Below are positions 38,177-46,688 of a DNA stretch of 57,252 bases, one piece after another (the stretch's first letter is position 1; each line of letters starts with the position of its first letter). Source of the stretch: Deltaproteobacteria bacterium (lineage in GTDB: Bacteria > Myxococcota_A > Polyangia > Polyangiales > JADJMO01). The notes beneath the pieces are model-generated. The model was not told where the DNA came from and ran no database searches. It was given only the letters and a program-made list of their open reading frames with translations. Location: the NCBI GenBank assembly GCA_016182965.1, contig JACPFM010000042.1, positions 1-57,252 of the forward strand. Reading direction: 5' to 3'. A program made the position numbers and the translations under genes.

Positions 38177-38343
38177 GATCGGCCGTCGCACTCGCAATCC
38201 GCGTGCCCGCGCCCGCGCGACCGTCGCCCCGGGGAATCGCGGCGAATCGGCCACCGATCCCTGCGTGGGTCCCTTCACACTGTGGCGATCTCTACCCAGC
38301 GAGGCGCTACCGGACGTGCGCGGAGGGCGGGGCGCGGCGCGCG

Positions 38344-38904
38344 TCACGGCGGCCGTCGCGCACGACGACGTCGCCGATGCCCGGCCCCTTCTCGGATGCG
38401 GTAGCGGCGCGACGCGGGATCCGGCGCGCGCAGGAGGCGAAGCTCTTCGACCCGACCGGGCGCGGCGACGTGGATCGACTCCTCCTGCGCACCGACGCGG
38501 AAGACCACCGCCGGCCCGGCCACCGCGCCGTCGGCGTCGCCGGCCGCGTCGGCGGTGATCTCCAGCCACAGATCGTCACGCCCCGCGCGCGCGACACGAA
38601 GCGGCGCGTTCGCGTGCGTCGGCAGTCGCGCGTCGAGCATGTCCGCGCCCGCGGGCGCGAACGCCTGCGTCGCCGCGGGCGGGAACGCCGCCGCATCGAG
38701 CGGCGCCAGCCGCCATCCGCGGGCGTCGCGCACGAGCCGCCCGGACGACGGGAGCCGTATGCCGTCGAAGGTACGTAGCTCCGCGAGCGTGCGCGCGGCC
38801 TCGAGCTCGGCGACGTTCGCCCGGCCCTTCCCGCGCTCGGGCGGAGGACCGCTCGTCGAGCACGAGACCAATAGACCGACCAGCACGATGCCCCCGACCC
38901 TCAT
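38344..38904 (-). pseudogene. Truncated lipoprotein gene, 3' frameshift
   Basis: ATG 38904, signal peptide MRVGGIVLVGLLVSC with lipobox VSC. The following region (FAPAGADMLDARLPTHANAP, then PGRVEELRLLRAPDPASRRY) resembles the N-terminus of large myxobacterial secreted proteins of well over 500 aa. Here the frame ends in an Arg-rich tail at 38344. The natural-looking continuation, GIGDVVVRDG, is in the neighbouring frame and soon stops near 38307. So the gene seems both frameshifted and cut short, just upstream of the secreted protein gene on the same strand. A short functional lipoprotein cannot be excluded. Confidence 0.5.
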
Positions 38905-39027
38905 CGTGCGCTGAGCAGAACACGAGCGCAGGGGTCGGCCAAGGGCAGGCGCGCGCCGGTCTGCGCGGTCCCTCGCGCAGCGTGCGAGGAGGCGGGCGAG
39001 CGGTGCTAGCCTTCCGGCGAGGCCGCA

Positions 39028-39366
39028 GTGTCACCCCTGGATCCCACGCGTCGTCGCAAGGCCCTGGTGATGGACATCCCCGTGCTGCGCAGCGTGGCGA
39101 CGCGCGCGCCGCTCGGGCCGTTCGAGCGCAAGGTGGTCGCGCTCATCGACGGCGTCCGCAGCATGCAGGAGCTCGCGAACGAGCTGTCGGTCTCATCGAC
39201 CGAGGTCGCCGCGACCTGCTCGCGGCTCCACGATCTCGAGCTCATCGATCTCGTCCCGCCCGCCCGCCGCGTGTCGCAGCCCAGCGCCCCGTCGACCCAC
39301 GAGGTCGACGAGGCGTGGGACGAAGAGCGAAAGACGACGATCCCCGACGAGCCGCTCCGTCGCTGA
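39028..39366 (+). CDS. Small winged-helix-like protein, 112 aa
   Basis: GTG 39028. Residues about 30-80 (GPFERKVVALIDGVRSMQEL, then SVSSTEVAATCSRLHDLELI) match the compact helix-turn-helix-like module often found beside PATAN/DUF4388 and TPR proteins in myxobacteria. The C-terminal tail is polar, with acidic clusters. It could be a protein-protein module rather than a DNA-binding protein. It stands between the lipoprotein remnant (divergent) and doxX (convergent). Confidence 0.65.
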   Translation: MSPLDPTRRRKALVMDIPVLRSVATRAPLGPFERKVVALIDGVRSMQELANELSVSSTEVAATCSRLHDLELIDLVPPARRVSQPSAPSTHEVDEAWDEERKTTIPDEPLRR

Positions 39367-39379
39367 CGCCGCATGTCGT

Positions 39380-39841
39380 TCAGGCCGCGGTCGTCGCGCC
39401 CGTCGAGCCGCCGATCGCGCCGTCGCGCAGGCTCGCCGGCGCGGTCGTCGGGGCCACGCGCGCGCGGAGCATCGGCGCGAAGGCGTCGCGGTAGCTCCAC
39501 GCCAGGTACACCTCGAGGCCGACCAGGAGCGCGACCATGCCGAACGAGGGCGCCAGGATCAGGTGGAACGCGGCGATGTTCACGATGATCGGGGCGAGCA
39601 CCGCCAGCGCCAGCGGCACGAACCGGCCGGACAGGAGCAGCACGCCGGCGAGGACCTCGAGGCCCTTCAGCAGCGGGAAGAAGTAGCCGGCCTTGGCGAG
39701 GCCGCCGAGGAACGGCAGCGCCGCTTCGGGCAGCGGCGGCTGCGGCAGGAAGTGCAAGAAGCCGTTGAGACCGAACACGACGAACGTGAGGCCGAGGAGC
39801 GAGCGGGCGGCGGTGGGGAGCAGGCGTGACAGCTTCGACAT
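39380..39841 (-). CDS. DoxX family membrane protein
   Basis: 153 aa from ATG 39841, preceded by GGAGG. Four hydrophobic segments in the DoxX pattern: ARSLLGLTFVVFGLNGFLHF, KGLEVLAGVLLLSGRF, ALAVLAPIIVNIAAFHLIL and MVALLVGLEVYLAWSYRDAF. The FGLNGFLHF start and the RFVPLAL turn are typical. DoxX-like proteins sit in the inner membrane, often linked to redox or thiol stress. It diverges from a LysR regulator, which likely controls it. Confidence 0.9.
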   Translation of the reverse strand: MSKLSRLLPTAARSLLGLTFVVFGLNGFLHFLPQPPLPEAALPFLGGLAKAGYFFPLLKGLEVLAGVLLLSGRFVPLALAVLAPIIVNIAAFHLILAPSFGMVALLVGLEVYLAWSYRDAFAPMLRARVAPTTAPASLRDGAIGGSTGATTAA

Positions 39842-39873
39842 GAGAGTCCTCCGTTGGGTCCCCGAAGCCTGTG

Positions 39874-39913
39874 TCGTTGCGAGCTCGTGAACTAGTGGCC
39901 GCCCCGGCAACGA
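39874..39913. promoter_or_regulatory. Inverted repeat in the doxX/LysR intergenic region
   Basis: TCGTTGC (39874-39880) and GCAACGA (39907-39913) form a perfect 7-bp dyad separated by 26 bp in the 93-bp divergent gap. LysR regulators often bind dyads here, so it is a candidate operator. Confidence 0.4.
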
Positions 39914-39934
39914 ACTGTTCTCCTGACACGAACG

Positions 39935-40858
39935 ATGGACCTCAACCGCATCGCCGTCTTCGCCCGGGTCGTCAGCGAGGGGAGCTTCACCAAGGCGGCG
40001 CGCGCGCTGTCGCTGCCCAAGTCGTCGGTGAGTCGCAGCGTCTCGCTCCTCGAGAAGGAGCTCGGCACGCGCCTGCTCCTGCGCTCCACGCGCAAGGTGC
40101 AGCCGACGGAGGCGGGCGCCGCGTACTTCGAGCAAGTGGCCCGCGCGCTCGCCGGCATCGAGGAGGCGAGCGCCGCGGCGGCCGAGTCGCAGGCGACGCC
40201 GAGCGGCACCGTCCGCATGACCAGCGTGGCCGACCTCGGCACGCGCGTGCTCATGCCGATCGTCACGCGCTTCGTCCGCAAGCACCCGACGATCAAGATC
40301 GAGCTGTCGCTCACGCAGCGGATCGTCGATCTCGTGGAGGAGGGCTTCGATCTCGCGCTGCGCGCCGGGCCGCTGCGCGAGTCGTCGCTCGTCGCGCGCC
40401 GCGTCGGCGTGCTCGCCGCGGCGCTCTACGCGTCACCCAAGTACGTCGCGCGACGCGGAGTGCCGCGCGCGCTCGCCGACCTCCCCGCGCACGACTGCGT
40501 GATCTTCCGCCCGATCCGGGGCGCCGCGACGTGGACGCTCCAGGGGCCGGACCACGAGAGCTCCACGACGGTGACCGGGCCGGTGATGGTCGACGAGATG
40601 AACGCCGTGCGGCGCGCGGTGCTGCTCGGCGCGGGCATCGGTCTGCTCCCGGCCTTCCTCTGCGCCCGCGAGATCGAGCGCGGTCAGCTGGTGCGCGTGC
40701 TGCCCGATTACACCGCGCCGGGCGGGCAGCTGCACCTCTTGTATCCGTCGGCGCGCCTGGTGCCGCAGCGGGTCGTGCTCTTCCGCGACCACCTGCTGCG
40801 GGGCCTCGCGAAGGTGCCCTGGAGCTGCACCGGGCGTCACGACCAGAAGATTTCGTGA
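39935..40858 (+). CDS. LysR-family transcriptional regulator
   Basis: 307 aa. The N-terminal winged helix (MDLNRIAVFARVVSEGSFTK, then LSLPKSSVSRSVSLLEKELG) is followed by the periplasmic-binding-like effector domain (VRMTSVADLGTRVLMPIV, FDLALRAGPLRESSLVARRV, AVLLGAGIGLLPAFLC). The PSSVSRSVSLLE recognition helix and two-lobed effector domain are typical of the CrgA/AaeR-like group. Length is normal. Divergent from doxX, its likely target. Confidence 0.93.
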   Translation: MDLNRIAVFARVVSEGSFTKAARALSLPKSSVSRSVSLLEKELGTRLLLRSTRKVQPTEAGAAYFEQVARALAGIEEASAAAAESQATPSGTVRMTSVADLGTRVLMPIVTRFVRKHPTIKIELSLTQRIVDLVEEGFDLALRAGPLRESSLVARRVGVLAAALYASPKYVARRGVPRALADLPAHDCVIFRPIRGAATWTLQGPDHESSTTVTGPVMVDEMNAVRRAVLLGAGIGLLPAFLCAREIERGQLVRVLPDYTAPGGQLHLLYPSARLVPQRVVLFRDHLLRGLAKVPWSCTGRHDQKIS

Positions 40859-40893
40859 CGGGTCGCGTGGCCGGGCGCAATCGCACGGGCAAC

Positions 40894-41466
40894 ATGGCCT
40901 CCTTCCCTCGATCACTCGCGTTGGCTTCCGTCCTTCTCCTCGCCGCGTGCGGCGGCGCCGTGCTGCCCGAACAGGGCTCGCCCGCCGACGGCGCAGCCAC
41001 CGCCGAAGACGGCGCGGTCATCGCCGAGGACGGCGCCGTGATCGCCGAGGACGGCGCCGTGATCGAGGGCGACGGCGGCGCTTCGCCGACGGACGTGGGC
41101 TCGAAGGCCGGCGGGATCCGGTGCGGCACGGCGACGTGCGACTCCGCGACCCAGGTCTGCTGCGCGACGTTCTCCGGCAGCTCGTGCGTGGCGAAGGGCA
41201 CCTGCGGGGGCGCGTCGCTCGCATGCTCCGACCCCTCGTCGTGCGCGCCGGGCCAGGTCTGCTGCGCCAGCGGCGGTCCCGGAGGCGGAGGCGGAAGCAC
41301 GCGTTGCCAGACCACCTGCAGCGGCGCGGTGCTCTGTGCGACCGACGCCGACTGCCGCTCCGGGCAACGCTGCGTCGCGGCCGCCGGCGGCTATCGCGTC
41401 TGTCGCAACCCGCCGCCCGACGGCGGGCCGATGCCGCCTCCGCCGCCCGGCGACGGCGGGTTCTGA
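40894..41466 (+). CDS. Cys-rich lipoprotein with EDGAVIA repeats
   Basis: 190 aa from ATG 40894; the open frame upstream runs through the LysR gene in another frame. Signal peptide MASFPRSLALASVLLLAAC with lipobox LAAC. An acidic linker with three near-identical AEDGAVI heptapeptides follows, then Cys-rich motifs (CDSATQVCCATFSGSSCV, CAPGQVCCASGG, CATDADCRSGQRC) and a Pro/Gly tail. Likely an exported disulfide-rich surface lipoprotein. Function unknown. Confidence 0.82.
   Translation: MASFPRSLALASVLLLAACGGAVLPEQGSPADGAATAEDGAVIAEDGAVIAEDGAVIEGDGGASPTDVGSKAGGIRCGTATCDSATQVCCATFSGSSCVAKGTCGGASLACSDPSSCAPGQVCCASGGPGGGGGSTRCQTTCSGAVLCATDADCRSGQRCVAAAGGYRVCRNPPPDGGPMPPPPPGDGGF
41002..41064 (+). 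repeat. 21-bp minisatellite in lipoprotein linker
   Basis: Three tandem 21-bp units at 41002, 41023 and 41044, each encoding AEDGAVI. The unit keeps the reading frame, so copy number would only change linker length. Confidence 0.85.
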
Positions 41467-41496
41467 CCTTTTCCTCGTCGCCGCGGCCCGTGATAG

Positions 41497-41982
41497 ATGG
41501 ACCGCATGAACGACGCGGAGCTCGCGCCCTTCGTGCACTACGCGAAGGGCTCCAAGGTCGCCGGTATCGTGGTCGCGCTCGTCTGCTTCGGCATCGCCTC
41601 GCTCGGGTTCGTCGACGACACCGCCTCGCTCGGGGTGCAGCTCGGGCTCGCGATCCCGTTCGGGTTCATCGGCCTCGGGATGCTCGTCCTGGCGTTCCGG
41701 CCGGCGTCGAAGCACCCGGCGATCGTCGCGCTCCGCGACCGGCCGAACGACATCGTGTGGGTCTACACCGTCGACCAGATCGTGAACGGCGTGAAGTCGC
41801 AGACGTTCATCCACCTCGGGCTGGCCGACGGCAAGCAGCGCGGCCTCGCCATCGGCGCCAAGACCGATCCGGAGCCGCTGCTCGCGCGCCTGCGCGCGTC
41901 GATCGGTCACGCCACGTTCGGCTACGCGCCGGAGCTCGAGGCGCAGTTCAAGAAGAACCCCGGCTCGCTGCGGCGCGCCTGA
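41497..41982 (+). CDS. Hypothetical membrane protein, 161 aa
   Basis: ATG 41497, or ATG 41506 at Met4. Two membrane segments (VAGIVVALVCFGIASLGFV and LGLAIPFGFIGLGMLVLAF) are followed by a soluble domain (DIVWVYTVDQIVNGVKSQTF, then GLAIGAKTDPEPLLARLRA). It looks like a myxobacterial family with an N-terminal hairpin anchor and a cytosolic beta-rich part. It converges on the MFS transporter with 4 bp between stops. Function unknown. Confidence 0.8.
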   Translation: MDRMNDAELAPFVHYAKGSKVAGIVVALVCFGIASLGFVDDTASLGVQLGLAIPFGFIGLGMLVLAFRPASKHPAIVALRDRPNDIVWVYTVDQIVNGVKSQTFIHLGLADGKQRGLAIGAKTDPEPLLARLRASIGHATFGYAPELEAQFKKNPGSLRRA

Positions 41983-41986
41983 TCGA

Positions 41987-43588
41987 TCAAGCCGCTTCGG
42001 GCTTGCCGTCCTCGTCGTCGGAGGGCGCCGGCTGGTTGCCCTGCTCCTGGCTGCGGAACAGCTTGCGGAGCAGCACCAGGCCGATCGGCGTGACGACCGC
42101 CATCCCGCCGATCCAGATCCACACCATGTGGTGGTTCGGGTAGCTCGCCATCGCCTTCCCGGCGGCGTCGAGCGGCGTGTACGTCTTGACCAACAGACCG
42201 CTCATCGGGCCGACGACGAACTTCGCGGCGAAGAACGGCAGCACCGAGAGGGCGATGTACGTGCCCTCCTTGCCCTTCGGCGCGATCTCCGCGGTGAACT
42301 GCATCAGCCGCGGCGACCAGATCGCCTCGCCGACGGTGAACACGAGGATGAACGCGATGAGCGGCCAGTAGTCGGGCGTCGGCGGCTTGGCCATGAGCGC
42401 TTGCATGTCCGGCGCCATCCCGAGCCACTTGATGAAGATGAGCTCGCCGAGGACCGAGTTGGTGAGCGGCTCGAAGATCTTCGACGGGATGGTCGCGATG
42501 AAGCACGAGAGCGACGAGACGATCGAGCCGAAGATCATCATCCGATAGGAGCTGACGTTCTTGGTGAACGCCGCGACCAGCGGCACGAGGAAGACGATGA
42601 GCACCGGGTTGAGGACGCCGTAGATCGAGCCGATCTTCGCGCCTTCGCCGAGGACGCGGATGCCGTACTTCGGGAACGTGTAGTGGAAGTGGAAGAAGAT
42701 GAAGCGCACGAACACCGTCGTGGCGAGCATGCCGATGAAGATCCAGAAGTACCGCTCCTTCATCACGCCGGCGATCGTCTTGATGGTGTCGACCGCCGCC
42801 GTCTTGACGGCGACGAACGCCGAGGCGTGCTGCTTCGGCGGGCGGATGACGATGCCCTCCTCGGTCATCTCGACGCCGTCGCGGAGGAACGCGCCGACGA
42901 CGAGGCTGACGAGCGTGAAGCCGAAGCCGAAGACGAAGAACAGCTGGTAGGTCGAGAAATGGTGGCCGAAGAGGGCGGTGCCCGCGTTCTCGTCGATGAC
43001 CTTCCCCGCCGCGTCGCGGAGCGCGTACTTCTCGCGCACGAAGTCGAAGAACCAGCCGCCGATCGCGTAGGCGACGTTCATCACCACGTAGAAGAGCCCG
43101 AACCCGAGCGCCGACCCGGCCTTCGTGGTGTAGCGCTTGATGGCGACCGAGACGACCGGCCCGACGATCGCGAAGCCGATGGCGAGCGGCATCAGACCGA
43201 GCGGTATGATCAAGAACCGACTCGTGACGAACGCCATGAAGAAGCGCGCGATGAGCAGGAAGACGACGCTCACGACGATCGTCTTGCGCACGCCGATGGT
43301 GTCGACGAGCGCACCGGCGACCATCGCCATGACCGAGAGGATGATCGACCAGCCGGAGATGTAGCTGCCGGCGGCGACGTCGCCGAGCCCGCAGTCCTTC
43401 GAGAGCCACAGCACCAGCGCCATGTTCATGGCCGCGTACGCCGTGTACTCGATGACCTTGTACCCGAAGAGGAGCCACATGTCGCGAGGCGACTCCTTGA
43501 GGCCTCGCGCGTACTTCCAGACGATGACGGCGAAGGCGAGGACGGCGGAGATGAGCAGGCCGTAGGTCACGAGGTTCGCGGCGCGCAT
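41987..43588 (-). CDS. MFS/POT-like transporter
   Basis: 533 aa from ATG 43588, with AGGAG upstream; the open frame beyond it is chance. About 12-14 hydrophobic segments are visible, such as LVTYGLLISAVLAFAVIVW, VVFLLIARFFMAFV and VLIVFLVPLVAAFT. Loop 2-3 carries DTIGVRKTIVV, an MFS-like basic loop, and RYTTKAGSALGFGLFYVVMN recalls peptide-transporter (POT) proteins. A central cytoplasmic loop (FLRDGVEMTEEGIVIRPPKQ) separates the halves. Inner-membrane secondary transporter; substrate not evident. Confidence 0.85.
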   Translation of the reverse strand: MRAANLVTYGLLISAVLAFAVIVWKYARGLKESPRDMWLLFGYKVIEYTAYAAMNMALVLWLSKDCGLGDVAAGSYISGWSIILSVMAMVAGALVDTIGVRKTIVVSVVFLLIARFFMAFVTSRFLIIPLGLMPLAIGFAIVGPVVSVAIKRYTTKAGSALGFGLFYVVMNVAYAIGGWFFDFVREKYALRDAAGKVIDENAGTALFGHHFSTYQLFFVFGFGFTLVSLVVGAFLRDGVEMTEEGIVIRPPKQHASAFVAVKTAAVDTIKTIAGVMKERYFWIFIGMLATTVFVRFIFFHFHYTFPKYGIRVLGEGAKIGSIYGVLNPVLIVFLVPLVAAFTKNVSSYRMMIFGSIVSSLSCFIATIPSKIFEPLTNSVLGELIFIKWLGMAPDMQALMAKPPTPDYWPLIAFILVFTVGEAIWSPRLMQFTAEIAPKGKEGTYIALSVLPFFAAKFVVGPMSGLLVKTYTPLDAAGKAMASYPNHHMVWIWIGGMAVVTPIGLVLLRKLFRSQEQGNQPAPSDDEDGKPEAA

Positions 43589-43755
43589 GGAGCTCCTGAC
43601 GACTTTTGCGGCGAGAAGGCGGCGTCGAGAAGGGGGCAGGGGCCTGGAGTGTGCCTGGCCCGAATCGGCGGAGTCTCTCATAACACGAGCCCTGGGCGGC
43701 GCCCTCGCCGATGGATCGGCGGGCGGGCGGAGCGGCCGGGACGGCGATGCGACCG

Positions 43756-44940
43756 CTAGCGGAAGTCGCGGTGCATGCGGACCTTCGCCGGGCAGGCCTC
43801 TGCGCTCGGGAAGAACCGAGTCTCGGCGAGCGCCTCGTGCACACAGGCGTCGGCCATGACGTCGGTCACCGAACCGTCCGGCTGGGCGACGAGGGTGGCC
43901 TCCATCGGCTCGGTGCGGCCCTCCGGGAAGCACTCCCGGAGCACCCGTCCACGCGCGAGCAGGACCTTGCGCACCATCGGCGCGCCGTAGACCTCGAGCT
44001 CCAGCGGCGGCTCGCGCCACCTTCGGCGTGGGCGAACCGTCGCCACGTAGGCTCGCGGCGGAGGCGGCGGCCCGAGCGCGAGGGTCTCGTCCCAGTCGCC
44101 GTGCTCGAGGAAGACCATGCGCCGGTACGCGCGGTCGCCGTCGTGGTCCTCGGGCACCGGCGACCACGCGCTGTCTTCTTCGATGAGGGTCGCGTTGAAG
44201 CCGTCGACCTCCGGATGATACTCGATGAACGCCATCTGGAGCGCGCGCCACGCGCCGTGCTGCGTGCCCCAGGCGATCGCCACCTTCTTCTCGACGGTCT
44301 TGTACATCGTGTGGTCGAGCCAGGTCTTCGGCCTGCACGTGTCCGGCGTCGTGTACTTCATGTAACCCGGGCGCTCCGGGATCCAGTACGGCTCGTCGCG
44401 GTAGACGTTCGCCATCAGGTCGAGGAAGTAGCGCTGCGTCTCGCGACCGATGCCCTGCTCCTCGTCCTCGACCTCGTCGCGCGTCGCCTGCGAGAGCGCG
44501 AGGAGCGCGACCGCGTGCGCCACCAACGAGACGAGCACGGTCCACGCGCGCGCGAAGCTCCGCCCGACGAACACGCGCGGCCGGCCGCGCGCGACCACCG
44601 CGACCGCGTACGTGAACCCCGACAGCTCGATCCGCGCGTCGTCGCCGAGGGCGAGCCGGACGTCGGCGTCGGACTCCTCGACCGGTCGCACGACGCCGGC
44701 GACGTCGAGCGTCCCGCGCGCGCCGGGCGGCACGTGGAGCACGAACCCTTCGGCCCCGAGCGTGACGAGCGCGCCGTGCGGCTCGGGGAGGGGATCGGCG
44801 ATCGAGAAGCTGCGCGCGCCGTGCTCCACGTGGAGCTGCGTTTCGCGCCACGACACGGCGACCTCGAGCACCGGCGTGCTCTCGTCCTCGAGCGCGTGGT
44901 CCCACGTGCGCCCCCTGCGCTGCGGCGACCGATACGTCAT
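43756..44940 (-). CDS. AgmX/PglI-like protein with FHA-like N-terminal region
   Basis: 394 aa from ATG 44940. Residues about 20-125 form a beta-rich region (LEVAVSWRETQLHVEHGARS, then GAEGFVLHVPPGARGTLDVA) as in myxobacterial AgmX-type motility/envelope proteins, followed by one membrane segment (AWTVLVSLVAHAVALLAL). A linker with Cys and Tyr residues and a C-terminal Cys-framed domain (LRECFPEGRTEPMEATLVAQ, then VTDVMADACVHEALAE) close the protein. The Cys-bracketed domain resembles the AgmX/PglI C-terminus. Probably spans the inner membrane. Specific role unknown. Confidence 0.75.
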   Translation of the reverse strand: MTYRSPQRRGRTWDHALEDESTPVLEVAVSWRETQLHVEHGARSFSIADPLPEPHGALVTLGAEGFVLHVPPGARGTLDVAGVVRPVEESDADVRLALGDDARIELSGFTYAVAVVARGRPRVFVGRSFARAWTVLVSLVAHAVALLALSQATRDEVEDEEQGIGRETQRYFLDLMANVYRDEPYWIPERPGYMKYTTPDTCRPKTWLDHTMYKTVEKKVAIAWGTQHGAWRALQMAFIEYHPEVDGFNATLIEEDSAWSPVPEDHDGDRAYRRMVFLEHGDWDETLALGPPPPPRAYVATVRPRRRWREPPLELEVYGAPMVRKVLLARGRVLRECFPEGRTEPMEATLVAQPDGSVTDVMADACVHEALAETRFFPSAEACPAKVRMHRDFR

Positions 44941-45121
44941 CGATCGCCATCAGAGCGAGAGTGCGCTCGCCTGTCCACGCTCGCCGCGTGCTCCCTGCGG
45001 TAGCGGCGGCGGTCGGGGCGGGTGGGGGTCGGCCACCGCGCGTGCGTGCGGCATGCGCAGGGCGGCAACCGACCCGCCCGGCCGCCGCCTTGCACGTCCG
45101 TCGCGAAAGCAGGAGGTGGTC

Positions 45122-45454
45122 ATGGAATACGTGCGCGTCGGCGTCATGCAGCTGAAGGGATCGATGGACGAGGTCAACCGCCTGGCGCGCGAGGGAGCGC
45201 TGCCGATGTACCGGAAGATCGCGGGGTTCCTCTCGTACGATCTCGTCCCGTCGAGCGACGGCAAGAACGTCATCTCCATCACCCGCTGGCGCACCCGAGA
45301 GGCCGCCGAGCAGGGAGGACGCAACGCCGCCGACTTCGTGCGCGACAAGGCCTCGCACGTCGTGTCGCTGGTGACCAGCTACATCGGCCCCGCCACGGTC
45401 AGCGCGGGTGCCCGCGAAGACGCGCGGCCCTCGGCCCCGTCGTATCCGGGGTAG
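45122..45454 (+). CDS. Antibiotic biosynthesis monooxygenase-like (dimeric alpha-beta barrel) protein
   Basis: 110 aa from ATG 45122, with AGGAGGT about 5 bp upstream. A single ferredoxin-like barrel: beta strand MEYVRVGVMQLKGSMDEV, helix and AGFLSYDLVPSSDGKNVIS, then ITRWRTREAAEQGGRNAADF. The strand-helix-ISITRW pattern is typical of ABM domains, but catalytic residues differ widely in the family, so activity is unclear. The last about 20 residues are a disordered tail. Confidence 0.75.
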   Translation: MEYVRVGVMQLKGSMDEVNRLAREGALPMYRKIAGFLSYDLVPSSDGKNVISITRWRTREAAEQGGRNAADFVRDKASHVVSLVTSYIGPATVSAGAREDARPSAPSYPG

Positions 45455-45469
45455 CGGCGCGATCGGTCA

Positions 45470-45712
45470 GGCGACGTCAGCTTCGAGGCGCGTCGCGCGC
45501 GCATCTCGGAGGCGGGGTTCCCCTGGCTCGTCGCGACCGACGGCGACGCGATCGCCGGCCGCGCGGAGGCCCACAAGCTCTATGAGCGCGGCGTTCTTCC
45601 AGCAGCAGCTCGCCGACCGCGGCGCGCCGGAGCTCGCGTCCCCCGAGGGCCTTCCGGGACCTGCTCGAGACCGGCGCGCTGCGCGACGTGCTCGAAGCTG
45701 TATCCTGGCGTC
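45470..45712 (+). pseudogene. Decayed GNAT-type gene fragments
   Basis: The plus strand reads FEARRARISEAGFPWLVATD, GDAIAG, then AHKLYERG in one frame. Frames switch and another piece (FRDLLETGALRDVLEA-like) follows. The parts resemble the middle and the AHKLYE- end of a GNAT acetyltransferase with the core deleted. There is no start or continuous frame. Confidence 0.4.
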
Positions 45713-46189
45713 GTGCGTGTCTCCATGGCGACGCTGCTCGCGATCGCCGTCGCCGCCTGTGCGTGCCGGCGGCGCACGGCGTTCGAGTCGATCGACGACA
45801 GCAGCGCACCGGTCGGGTCCGCAGCCGACAGCGCCGTCCTCGACACCGGCTTCGCCGACGCCGCGCCCGCGGCTACGGCGCCGACGATCGACGCGGCGAG
45901 CTCGGACGCGGACGCCGGCCCGGTGCCCGAGAAGCTCGCGTGCGCCAGCGATCAGGACTGCACCGTCTCGTGCGTCGACGAGCTTGGCGGCTGTTGCCCT
46001 CCGTGCCGCTGCGACACGGTCGCCAACCGCAAGTGGGCCGAAGCCGAGACTGAGAAGCTGAAGCGGCTCAAAGAGGACCGCTGCAAGGCGGTCGGCTACT
46101 GCGTGCCCCGCTGCCCCGAGCCTACCCACCGCACGATCGCGCGCTGCGCCGCCGGCCGTTGCGTCGGCGAAAGAGTCCCGATCAAGTGA
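45713..46189 (+). CDS. Cys-rich lipoprotein, 158 aa
   Basis: GTG 45713, or ATG 45725 ([14 protein letters not shown]), giving a type II signal peptide ending VAAC. An Ala/Asp/Ser linker follows, then a Cys-rich domain: [56 protein letters not shown]. The spacing suggests several disulfides in the envelope. Function unknown. It is followed immediately by a remnant of another surface protein. Confidence 0.75.
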   Translation: MRVSMATLLAIAVAACACRRRTAFESIDDSSAPVGSAADSAVLDTGFADAAPAATAPTIDAASSDADAGPVPEKLACASDQDCTVSCVDELGGCCPPCRCDTVANRKWAEAETEKLKRLKEDRCKAVGYCVPRCPEPTHRTIARCAAGRCVGERVPIK

Positions 46190-46623
46190 AGACCTGTCGG
46201 ACGATCGCGACGGCGACGCGGTGCCGAACGCGAAGGACAACTGCCCCGATCTGAAGAACGCCGATCAGAAGGACACCGACGCCGACGGCAAGGGCGACGC
46301 CTGCGATCCGCCCGATCCGCCCGCGGGACCCCCGGTCGATCCGACCGATCCGACCGATCCCGTCGAGCCGTGCACCGGCGACGACTGCGGAGAGCCGGCG
46401 CCCATCGAGCCGTGCTCGGGCGACGACTGCGGGCCCGCCGATCCGGCAGTGCCCGGCGAGAGCGCGGACCTCGGCGGAGAAGCGCCCGAAGGCGCGCTCG
46501 AGGGCGATCCGGCGGGAGGCTGCTCGACGAGCGGCGCGGGCGGCGCGCTGCCGTGGTGGCTCGGGGCGGTCGCGCTCGCCGCGCTCTCGCGCCTCGTTCA
46601 GGCGCGGCGCCTGAACGAGGCGC
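46190..46623 (+). pseudogene. C-terminal remnant of a TSP3-repeat MYXO-CTERM protein
   Basis: The frame reads [17 protein letters not shown], then [10 protein letters not shown]: a calcium-binding thrombospondin type 3 repeat. A Pro/Asp-rich spacer ([19 protein letters not shown]) follows, then a MYXO-CTERM-like anchor: [15 protein letters not shown], hydrophobic [12 protein letters not shown] and Arg residues. The N-terminal bulk of such a protein is absent and there is no convincing start (GTG 46221 at best). No stop follows the anchor: the frame continues through a perfect palindrome into cysK. Confidence 0.6.
46589..46623 (+). repeat. Perfect 17-bp-arm palindrome
   Basis: GCGCCTCGTTCAGGCGC at 46589-46605, one spacer base, and its exact reverse complement at 46607-46623. 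It lies between the MYXO-CTERM remnant and cysK, with no T-tract directly after it. Confidence 0.95.
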
Positions 46624-46688
46624 CCCGCCCTCGACAGCGTGCGTTTTCGCCGCCGCGAGGCGCCCGCGAGCCGCTACGCTCCCGACCC

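Noticed and set aside
41987..45358. 1123-codon minus-strand frame including the transporter
   Set aside because: Only the part from ATG 43588 has membrane segments; the rest is a shadow of the AgmX-like gene in another frame.
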